Made by a program: the position numbers and the translations under genes
Shown here: in pieces, positions 45,721-56,500 of the stretch
Layout of the letters: each line of letters starts with the position of its first letter
Position numbering within the stretch: position 1 is the first letter of the stretch
Notes under the pieces: generated by a model
Database searches by the model: none
What the model saw: only the letters and a program-made list of their open reading frames with translations
Told to the model about the DNA's origin: nothing
Assembly (NCBI GenBank): GCA_030248215.1
Contig: JASANG010000519.1
Coordinates: 62,001-126,000 of the forward strand
DNA from: Enoplolaimus lenunculus
Lineage: Eukaryota; Nematoda; Enoplea; Enoplida; Thoracostomopsidae
DNA: 64,000 nucleotides
Direction of reading: 5' to 3'

Positions 45721-46576
45721 GCAAAAAGTTGCTCCGATTATATTCTTAAGACTGTATATATAAATAATATAATTGCAAAGATACCTCGGGTTGAGCTCAG
45801 ACTCTCAACGCCCTAGTCTCACTTTACCAATGGTTAAGGCCGCACATAAAATGACCACCCTGCTCTCTTTTTCAGCGGACACCACACAATTTCGCAAAAA
45901 CTAGCTGGCGCAATAGCTATAGCGATTTCACATAGTTTCGATTTTCGTCGCAAATTTTTAGAACTTACAAAAATAATAAAATATATATGATAATTTTGTC
46001 CTCGAAAACTATTAAAACATCTCGTTGTAGACAAGTTAGAAAATTTTTTCATCTTTTAACCCCCAGATCTCTCTTTGCTAAAATTCGGAAAATCGAAAAG
46101 ATTTTCTTGCATTTTATGGTGTATAAAATTTAAAGTTTTCGCAAAATAACCTTCTAATTTGCATGCCTGCATCACTCTAAACATCTTGCTCAAATTTCGA
46201 CTAATCGTGAAGCTATGGTCTAAAAATACCACTAACTGAAATGCTCTAGTCTTTAGACGCGTTTCTAGCATTCAATATGAATAGTTCGTAATCGCTTCAA
46301 AATATATATGCATCCCAACAAACATATACCTACACATTCGCTAACGCTTGACGGGTCCATCTTGGACGTGCAACAACTATATCAATCTCAGTGTCTGTTG
46401 TAACATGTTTTGTGAAGCCCGCAAGTATACAGTTAAATGTAGGTTTCCGTAACCACATACCAGTGGCGGATAGAGAAACTTCAAGTAGGTGGATGCACAA
46501 GTGGAAAATGTTAAGTTTTGGCACATGTTCAAACTTATTTTTTTACACATAAAAACAGCCACAAGGCACACACACA

Positions 46577-46760
46577 CTGGCCCATGTATAGAACAGGTCC
46601 CACCAAATTTCCTGAGCAAATATCCCATTTTTCCAAAATCCTAATTTCCCGTATAAAATATTCCTATTTCCCGAAAGCTTAGGCTATTTAGAAGTTTAGG
46701 TTTAGACTCATGTTTAGGCTTAAGCTTGAGCCTACGCTTCTGACTGGAGTAAGGTGTAGG
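46577..46760 (+). mobile_element. TTAGGC-bearing MITE, copy 9 (rearranged)
   Basis: Left end GGCCCATGTATAGAACAGG, then an unrelated AAATTTCC-rich stretch resembling the array at 9120, then AGCTTAGGC, TTTAGGTTTAGAC and TTTAGGCTTAAGCTTGAGCC. The right end is missing. Confidence 0.5.
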
Positions 46761-46875
46761 CTTTGGTTCTCGCATGCGGTAGAGAGTCCATGGGCAGACG
46801 GATGCAGGAGGGCAGCCCATCTGTAGCCAAATTGGTAATTTTTATCCCCCACACTTGAGAAACTCGCCCTCAGTG

Positions 46876-47640
46876 TCGGAGCAGACATAGGTAGCGGCTT
46901 CTCCAAACACGTGAGCGAAGCGAGCGAGAAGCCAGACGCATTTTAAAGCTTGTCGAAGCACATACAGAATTAGTTGTGGTGAGTTTCGGGACGAAGCACT
47001 TAAACAACTGTGAAATTTTGAGGTATCCGAATAAAAATTTGCACACCCTTGAATCCGTCATTGATATATACAATATTACAAAGGATCGGATACAGATACT
47101 TTTACCGAAATGACGGAAGAACTAGCATCCTGATTTAGAAACACTCAGCAGGTAATCCATGCAATATCTGTACATTCCAAACACGGATAATCTTCCAGCA
47201 GTATGCAACCATTATTTGCAAAAATTTTTTACCATAGATACTAGATAGTATATAACGTATCTTATAAGGGTGCTAACCAGCAGGTAATACGGTACTATTG
47301 CACCAATAAAAGTTGACTAATTTTTTTTTGTTCAGGTTAAAGCTCGCGGAAATTCATGCCTACAGCAGTTTATTGAATAGAAATTTCTCAACAGAACCCG
47401 CTGTGCACACTCCAATTCAATTCTGTGACGACGACCATGCAATTGTATATGACTGGAGGGCTGTAGCAGCCACCGCCCATACCCCAATTTCGGGGTGCCC
47501 ACTCGTAAAGGGCCTCCACCCTAAACCGATTGAAACAAAATCCACCGAAGTTATAAAATGCGTCTGGCTTCTCGCTCGCTTCGCTGCCTAATTTGGGGGA
47601 GCCCATACACCTGCCTGCTCCGGTACTATAACAACTGTAT
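46876..47640. repeat. Inverted pair of GCGAAGCGAGC elements
   Basis: At 46876-46960, GTCGGAGCAGACATAGG, then AGCGAAGCGAGCGAGAAGCC and AGACGCATTTTA. The reverse complement of the same words, with GGAGCAGGCAGGTGTATGG, lies at 47555-47640. Related single copies with GCGAAGTGAGCAAGAA are at 15060 and 51990. The spacing of about 680 bp could mark one element with inverted ends or two insertions. Confidence 0.55.
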
Positions 47641-49199
47641 AGATTCCTAAAAATGTAGTATCAACATCACGTTAAATATATAAATATAGGCAAAGAAGGG
47701 CAAATACTGAATAAAAATATATGTCACATTTTTCACTCAATTGTACAAAAATATTCGTCGAAATATATCGACGCACAGTGCGTGTGCTGTGTGTATTATG
47801 ATCGGACTGTCTATAGAAGGAAATATAAAATGTCTCATATACGGCATCAAGTTTTGCAAAATTTTCAGTGTGTGACGCAGGGCGGACGGGCAACTTTTTA
47901 AATTGAGGTTTTGTGTTCTCAGTTTTCAATAATTTTTGTGTATGTATACATTTCTCAATGGCTGAGTGGTACCATTTTAATGTTTGTGATCGTGTTTGCA
48001 TCAAAAAAATGCTGCCTATAGCCGTTTATAGATGCAATATTGTTTTTTTGCAAAGTTTAAAATCTGAGTATGTCGCAAGCAATATTGTTGTACACTTTTA
48101 GCTGCGTTTGCAATCTCAAACGGCATATAAATAGTCGCTGTTTTGTTTCGTGTTTGTAATTTTGTAAAACACACCTGTTTTGTTTGTTTCTGAGAGGCGA
48201 CAATTTTCCTTTTTCTGTCGCTGTCTTTTCTTTCACAGTTTTGTTTACATTGTTCAATATCAGAAGCAACTTGCCGAAAATTTGGCTTTCTATTAAACAA
48301 ATTACAACTGATTTTTAAAATAGCTAAAGTTTTAGATACCAGCGTTACCGTATTTCAGGCTGGTTAAGGCTGCTAAATTTTGCATTTGACCAGAATACTT
48401 AAGACACTCCAATTGTTCAATAGAAAAACACATTACAACAAAACCAACATGAAAAATTTATATTTTTCAAAACTTGCTGATTTTTATGTTACGTAACCAA
48501 TTTGCAACCAAAAGACCGCCTCTGGTGTTTTCCTGCTCCGGCACAAAATCAATCTTTATCAGCCAGCTGGGTCTTGCATCTTCGCAAAATTTGTTTGCTG
48601 GCATGTGGTAGCGGCACGTGGAGAGAATAGCGCTACCTTATCTCTTTCTCCAAACAGCGCGGAGGGCGTTAGGCATTAGCGTTTTTCACGGGGCAATGTA
48701 TATAAGTAGATGTTGGTTGTATCACTGGAAATTCCGGTAATGAATATTACTTTTTTGTGCGAGTGGTTTTTTAAACTGCTATAGAGCTAGCATATCGCAA
48801 AAATCAAGTACAAGTCCACTTTATACCACTGCTGAAACCATGATTTTTGTGTATAAAAACTATTTTGTGAAAACGTGTTAATTTCCATGGGGCTGCCGGA
48901 CGAGAAAAATATAGTCTCCGCCAGAGCCGGAGATCAACAAATGCCGACTGAGCTGGAAGCAAAGCACGACTACAACTTTCAATAGAGCATCTGTAAAATG
49001 TTGCCAAAAATTTATTTTACGTTTTTTATGTGAAAATGCTCAGCAATTTAATAGTTTCCAAAAAATCCTTCAAAATCACAAACAAAATCATAGATTGAAA
49101 GGCACACTATCGAAGCTGGAGCCATAAGTCAATTGTCTGCCGAACCAGAGTGGACGCAGACCTGCGGTTATACCCTATTGATACATAAAATTGAACCGT

Positions 49200-49440
49200 A
49201 AGTTTCAATGAGTTGATTTTAACTCAAAATGAGTTGAACCACTCAGTATGAGTTAGGACTATCAGAACTTAGAATTTTTAGTTGATTCAATTCATTCTGA
49301 GTTGCTTAATCAACTCACCCAGAGTCAACTCAACTCAGAGTGATTTTCAACTCAACTCAGAGTGAGTTAATGTATACTGATTTTAATTCAGAAATAACTA
49401 ACTCGCTAGCTGAATTGATTAAGCAATTCATTGCAAATTT
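49200..49440 (+). repeat. AACTCA/TGAGTT palindromic word array
   Basis: GAGTTGATTTTAACTCAAAA, TGAGTTGAACCACTCAG, AACTCAACTCAGAGTGA (twice) and TCAGAGTGAGTTAATG. A looser relative is at 7380-7680 (CAGAATGAGTTGAATCAAC, AGAACTCTCAAG). Direct and inverted words mix, so folded structure is likely. Confidence 0.55.
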
Positions 49441-50984
49441 CCAGTGTTGTTTAAGAAAATTAATTTTCGACAATGAATACAGACAAGAGTCGTCGACAAA
49501 TTGATGTAAAATGCAATTTGTACATAACAATGATCGATGAAAGCGTCAAAGTTTGATGATTTTGAGAACCTGTAACATTTTCTTGATTGCAATTGAAAGT
49601 TTTTCCATAAATGGAAACACACCACTATAACTTAATCGGGAATCGCTGTAATATATACGAGTGATCATTAAAGTCTGAGGCCTGTGTTTCTCAATTTGCT
49701 GGCATGCTCTTACAGACGGCAGTATTTCATGACACATAATTTCCATAACGATAGTTTCGTTTAGTTTTCGCGAGTTAAGTAAGAATAATGGATTGCATTC
49801 GCAAGGAAATCTAATATTTCGACATATTTAAAGAAATTGAATAAATATTTTTTTAAAAATATAAAATTGAGTGTAAAAACTTAACCGATAGTTCTCATTC
49901 GCGTTATGAAAAAACTACTCGGAACACACGAAAACGTATTGTGGTTTTGTTCAGCGGTAAAAGAAACTGCAGGGTAGCAATTTTTTACCTCAATATTTTA
50001 TTTATTGCACGATATATTTGAACATGTCTAGAAACACAACGCGTTATGATACGTATCTTTTTATAGGCCGCCGTTTTCAGTTACACGAAAAACAAATTTC
50101 CCTTTTATCATAATTTGTCTTTTAGAGCATGCGTTCGTATATTGTCAAAAAGAAATAGATTTGGTTAGTTTTTGACAATTTTTAGGCAACGATTCACATC
50201 GGAGTTTACGTGTTTTATTAATATGATGGCCCGAGCTCAAATTAGACCAACTATACTCAACTGTTATTGTTTCGCAAAACATACCTACGTAAGCTGAGCC
50301 AGTATGACCAGATACCTTGCCAAGATATATACTGTTTCGGCAGTGGACAACCTTATTTAAAAATTTTTGCTAAATTGTATATATATACATTTTTCGAAAA
50401 ACTAAAGATGGAAGCCTTGGCTTAGACAAAAATTAGGCAAATGCTCAGGTTTTGGGGTAAAGCATAGGGAAGCCTTTTCTTAAATCAATAAACCTAAGCC
50501 TAAGACTAAGTGTATGGCGGTAAGGTGTATATTAAGAAAGAACCATCATTTTTAAGTTTCAAAGTGACTTTATGATCTTTTTTAAACGAAGCTGTTGAGC
50601 TGTATTATAGTCAAAATAGTAATTTCCAGCTGAGAGCGACAGTTAAAATACGTAAAACGTATTATATTCAGTAAATTTTGAAGTGAAATGTTATTTGTAA
50701 ACATGAGCAAGATTGCAAAAAAGTCTCAAGTACAAGCACAATCCGTAGGCAGCCATATGTAAAATTCAGGCTTTACGTCGCGAAAATTTTGTTTTTTATT
50801 GCGTGAGCTGTACAAAATTTCTTGGTTTCTGTACACTGTATGTTATTTCTTCTGGAATTCGGGACATTCAGAACAAATTTTGTTCAAGATTTTGATTCCT
50901 TCCCAGGTGCAAAGTTGATTATGCGGTATATAATTTAATTGAGGCATACATATCTAGGGGGACCAGAAGTTATATATCTTGGGG

Positions 50985-51055
50985 CTGCGGCGTGCGCCGG
51001 TATGCGGCAGCGTGCGCCGGCAAGCAGCGGCGCTCGCCAACGTCCGGCTCATTAA
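50985..51055 (+). repeat. Short GC-rich GCGGCGTGCGCCGG repeat
   Basis: Three diverged units: CTGCGGCGTGCGCCGGTATG, GCGGCAGCGTGCGCCGGCAA and GCAGCGGCGCTCGCC. Conspicuous against AT-rich surroundings; no coding sign. Confidence 0.6.
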
Positions 51056-53588
51056 TGTATAGCACAACCCTTACTCTCCAACGACCATAACCGATGAACA
51101 AAATATACGCGTATAACAGAATATATTTTTGGCAATCGCAAATTTATTAATAGAAGCTACAAGAGCCATCATATCGATGAACAACTGCGGTTTTGCCTTC
51201 GGTTTGAATATAATTCTTGCTAAATAATCCGGTTTTGATATTTGCGCAAAGAATGCAAAATAAAGTTTTGCTAGAGCTTTGTTTACTATCTACCAAGTCA
51301 CAATTTTCACATCATTTTCAATTGTTTCATGCCATTTGCAGTCCTGAATTTGGTACCTGCTATTGCACAACTTGCTGATATGAGGTTTTTAGTTCTACAT
51401 CTTACCACGGCTTCGGTGCTGCTAAATGACTGTTATACTTGAGTCATTTTGCACATTTAGGTCCATACAACTCTTATTGAACATTTTAGTTTTGTAAACA
51501 ACGTTACAATTTCTTTAACAATCCATAGATAATACACGTGCCGTTCGTGCCGCAACACAGATTTACATAATTGAAACTAGGTACTCAACTCAACAACATT
51601 TGACTTTGACATTTACGAGCTACAGATAAACAGAGGGGTACCCGGCTGAGACTGAGCCTTCTAAAAAATTTTGCCACCCCCAAAACTTTTAGCTACAATT
51701 GTGCCATGTGAAGTCAGCAAAATGTTCATCTACGGTTGAGCCCCTCCAGAGGTTATTGAGTTGGTTATGGGAGCGCTGTTATAAAAACCATTTTAATACT
51801 GTCAGTTTGTTTTGCCCTGTTAAAGTGTTTTAAAGGTTTCGTTCTATTCTTTTCGTGATGCTGACCGAGAATCCCTGCACCAGTGTAGCTCCGAGACCAC
51901 CAACCTTTTGAACTCTTTGTAGATTGCCTATAATGTTTTCGAACCGAGGTAGTGAACCGAGTCTAACCGTCTGCCATGTAGGCACCAGTTGAAGCAAACA
52001 TCGCGAGCGAAGTGAGCAAGAAACCAGAAACACTATTACCTAAACGCCAAGAAATGTCAGTACAAGTTCAATGCTCAACAACACTATACTAAGTAATTTT
52101 TGGCGAGTTTGTCACATTTGTCGCCAGAGATTATAATTGTGGTTATATCTAACTAAGACAGCCGGAAGATAATCCTAAAAAAACAGTTAGTAAGACTTGG
52201 CAAGCGAAGCGACCGAAATGGTTGACGCAAGGATTTCAATATATCCCAATAAAAAATTCAAGTTTATGCGGTGCTGGTAGCTAGATGGTCCTGGGTGTGG
52301 CCAGTAAGTCAGCCGGCGGAAACTGAGCAGTCATCACTCTGGTCAGGCAGAAAAAAGCTTTATATCCCCCGTTTCATTTCCTTGGTTCGCGGTAAGCTGC
52401 TAATAGAAACAAGTCCCACGCTGTAAATATTTTGATTATTAATAAATTTTTGGCGTATGTTTCACCAAACGTTCCCATCTCAATATATATTAAAAACGTC
52501 TTGAAATTGGCTTCCCTTTTTGTGCACCGCTTGTCTGTCTGTATTAGCAATTTATACTGCCATTTTCTATAAAATCCAGAACAGTGTGCGCGATAACTTT
52601 TGTGCGAATTGCTTTCTCCTAATATTTTCAATACGGTTTTAACGCTGCTTCTCTCAATGCTCACGGTGAATTCAGAAATTTCTGACAGGGGCCCGCCCGA
52701 GAGATACCGGTATATAATAGCCAAAAAATGACAAACCAACCGCACAAGAACACAAACGCAATAAAAGTTCTATATCAAGAAAATATTTTGGTTTCGATTC
52801 ATGTTTGGGAAATGGGCATGGCGTGGGCGACTTCCCCTTACGGACGTTCGCATGTCAACGCTGGGAAATTCTAAAATAAAATTTTAAATGCGACTGAAAA
52901 TTTTAATTTCTTGTTTAGCAATAAAATCGAATACGCAAACAAATTCACAAATTTCAGCGTCTTTAGATTGGCGATTGTAATCACTGCTGTTTCTCACACA
53001 CACAAAAGTACTTGAGTCTTCAAGTGGCGTTCAACATGTATATATAAGGCGATGATGGTTGCGGTAAAACTTTAACTGTTTTGAAACTTAGAAACGTATA
53101 GTAAAAGTAGCCAAATACTAAACATTTTTTCGATTTAGTTTTTTCCTCCGTATTTGTGGCATATCTTTCTGGTTTATGTTTTCCTGTTAAATGAACATGC
53201 ATATTACACAAGGTCCATAACAGCCCTGCATTTTGTGTTCTGGTTTGTTTACGCTTATTTTTTACGAAATCTCGGCAATTCCGTCCTATCAATTGTACCA
53301 AAAGTTATAATTAAACGCACAAAACAAATAAATTTTCCGAAATTATGCAAAATTTCGCCATCGAAACAGCCGGAATCTCCGACAGAAATTCTGGCAAAGC
53401 CGGAACCGGAGGCAGACATCCGGTTGCACCCTGAAAGAGATAAAGCCAAAATTAAGTGTATATATTTCAAGAAAAGTGCTCATGGATTTTCAGCATAATC
53501 TATTTGAACTATGTAAATGTTGAGTACGCATCTATAACGAATTAGGCATACAGCCTCAGCATGGCAATATACAGCTGCTCGCTAGCTA

Positions 53589-56500
53589 ATGGATGATTAT
53601 AACTTCAATTTTTGTTTCGTTGTTCTAGTTTATGCGTGTATTACAGGTAAAGTCTAAATTTGGTGGTTTTAAATCGGAAAAAACACCTAGTTTAAATTGA
53701 AAGTTGTTTCCACGGAACTGGATTTGGAACGAGAATTTCAATTTTAGACTTCGTTGAATATGACGAACTCTTTTGAAGTATACACCTTTTCTATATATTA
53801 CAGAGTTTATGTGCCCCAGCTGTTAGCTTTCACACATTTTCCACTTTATCTGAATCGAACATTTGTGTTAAAAAGATGAAATTTTTTAAATCATTTCGTT
53901 TTGGTCAATCAGAAATTGAACGTCCGTTGAATCCCTGGTGCAAACATCAGGATGGATTTAGAGATGCATTTAGCGCAGTGGGTGAGTTACATCTAATGTT
54001 TTATGTAGTAGAGACAGAGGGAATATATCGCCTTCGCAGATTTCTGGTAGGACAATAAAAATAGGTTTTACTTAAGAATAATATTCTTAACCCTAGAAGT
54101 TAAAAAAGTTTCTACCCTCCAGACCTATAATCTTGGCTACACATCTGCTCACCGTCGGGGATTAACCGCGTACAAGACTAGGATATGTAAAGTCTGACAG
54201 TCTGATAAAACTAACAGCGGTTTGAAAAAAAACTTAAGACCTGTGTAAGAACAAGAATCCATGTTACCCAACTTATCAATTATAAAAGCGATTTTTTAAG
54301 CATTTGTTATTTAAACATATTTTCAGGCAATTGGTTCAAAATCTGCCACGCTGGTAAGTCTTTTTTGTATCATTTGATTTGCTTAAAATGAAATTGATGC
54401 TTTAGCCAAATGTTAATAATAGAATTCTGATCTGGCTTTAACACAGCAAAGTACTACTGTTTAAAGGCGATGCAATTTTTTTGCATTGAACTCAAAATTT
54501 GGCCTAAAACAAGGTATCCTGGACAGAACGTAATGTTTACTGTAACCGTTTTAGGTAACAATGTTTTTTGTATTTTCTTAATTTTTCAAGTTCCAAAATA
54601 GGCATATTATAGAATAGAAATAAACTCCCGACCACTCTTTGCTTCTCATAAGAGCTATAACACAAAACTTCATTAAAGTGCAAATCACCAATGATCTTTA
54701 AAATACTGGTTTAACTTCAGGCCAGAGTAAAATGTAGGCCGTGGGTAGATCTTTTTAGCGTGGGCAAACACGTGGGAAAAAATCTCTTCTGTACCTCGGT
54801 AAAAAGCGCACGTCGGGTAAAAATTTCTTACCCACATTTCACACTGTAAGAAATATGCTTAACTTAGACCTACGGCCGTAAAGTGAGATTGGCCGTTTTA
54901 AATATTAAATGTCTGCATCGTTTTCCGTGAAGTTTTTCAGACTTTCGTTTTAACGACCCAAAAAGCTATTTGCAACTACAATTCAATGATGCATCATTGC
55001 TGCGGTCAGATGAAAACATTCTTGGGCGGTTTCCGTTTCGGAATTACTTAACTCTTCCGCACCAGGGTTCCGAGTACACCCAGTATAGTCCACTAATATC
55101 TGTTGGAATTGGCAACCGCATTATTTCTTGCTCAAACTATGCCAAAGGTAAAGTTGCAGTATTATTTTATTGTCAGAGGCGTCCTGTTCAATACAACAAC
55201 AAAGAGGTTAAGCATTAATGTACCTTCCAAAATTTACTTCAGGAATTTGAAAAATAGTCATTTTTGTAAGGTTTCATATTTAACATACTCCATTCTAGGG
55301 AGGCACACTCACAAAACTGCATCCCTAATGTTATATCTAATTCGTCATGATTTATAAACTTCCGCAGCCCATGTCTTTTAGGGCCGTCCGGGTTTCCGGT
55401 GGGTCTGTAAAAGAGTAGGCTTACATTCTAGACATTTTTTGCTTAGGGTTAGGGTTAGGCTTAGGCTTAGGAATACGCTTTTGCAACGCTTTGGCTTAGG
55501 CTTAGGCTTAGGAATACGCTTAACCTACTGCAACGGCCCTAAAAGTAACATTGGCCACTTCCGCTTTAGTTTACAAGCGAATAGACAAGTATGCTATCGT
55601 CGTATCCAAAATTTTATCCTTAGCTAAGAAACCCAGTAATATTCTTATAGATAATTTGCCGTCCAACGTCTAATGAACAATGGTTTTGGTTTGTTTCGTT
55701 CATTCTAGCAGCCCGTTAATACCTACGACGAGGATTTAAACCTCAACGCATCCACAGCAAAATTTTTGCCAAAAATTCTATATAGTATTGCTTAACTTAG
55801 AATTACCAGCAGCATCTGGTTGGAAATGTGAGAGACAGTATCCAGCTCAAACGGTTTTCCGGCGTATTCATATACGTATCTTGTATACCAAACTTATTGT
55901 ATATAAAGCCACTGTTGCGAAAAGTTTGCTATTCACTGCGCAGCGACGTGATTAGAGCAATGGACAGGTAATCCGTACGTCGTAGGTTTGCGCTCCATCG
56001 CATCCGCAGTATAATTTCCGTGACCCATGTTGCTTTAAGGGGCGTCCAGGTAAGAGTAGGTTTAGATGGTAGATTACATATTTTGCTTAGGCTTAGGCTT
56101 AGGCTTAGGAACACATTTTTGAAACGCTTAAGCTTAGACTTAGGAACATGCTTAATCTATTGTTATACGCCCCTAAAAGTAACATTGGCCATTTTCGTGA
56201 AGGGTTACACAACTTAGGATTCAGTACTGTAGTGACTCGTGTAAAAGGCAGGGTGGCCGATATTTATTTCCCTTCACCAGAGGATAACCCCCTTGCTGTT
56301 AGGTTACGCAATGTCATTGATTTTTCAGCCCACCTCCAGTTATTTGGACCACGCACACCTTTCGCTTATACCGGCGTATTTTCTATGACTTAAATTCGCT
56401 GCTTTACGAACATTAACATATTTTAGTACCTGATGCTAATACCAATGCTCAGCTTGAATTCACAGTGACTCGATTCGGTGTGACGTGTACTTCGTTTCAT

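Larger units (their letters stand above)
40919..53588. other. Long gene-poor, repeat-rich tract
   Basis: About 12.7 kb between the aminotransferase start and the Crumbs-like gene. It holds the presumed promoter and 5' UTR of the aminotransferase (41-42.2 kb, a relatively GC-rich stretch at 41950-42080), a cluster of tRNA-like units (42.4-43.3 kb), a tandem pair (43640-43955), a TACTGTAGTGACCCG element (44960), an AAGACA array (45440-45720), a TTAGGC element (46577), four copies of a GCGAAGCGAGC word element, and an AACTCA array (49200-49440). Short frames at 45834, 46056, 47672, 48016 and 52374 on the minus strand lack splice or motif support. 44000-44900, 47650-49100 and 49450-51000 show nothing I can name apart from a TTAGGC remnant at 50400-50520. 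Confidence 0.55.

Noticed and set aside
52374-52745. 123-codon minus-strand frame
   Set aside because: Composition is passable, but no domain, no splice context and no family are recognised; the region contains a CTTGTCTGTCTGTATT-type stretch typical of noncoding element sequence.
55443-55470. Short TTAGGG run, the vertebrate telomere word
   Set aside because: Only a few units inside an otherwise TTAGGC array; it is a variant within the MITE core and no evidence of a chromosome end.
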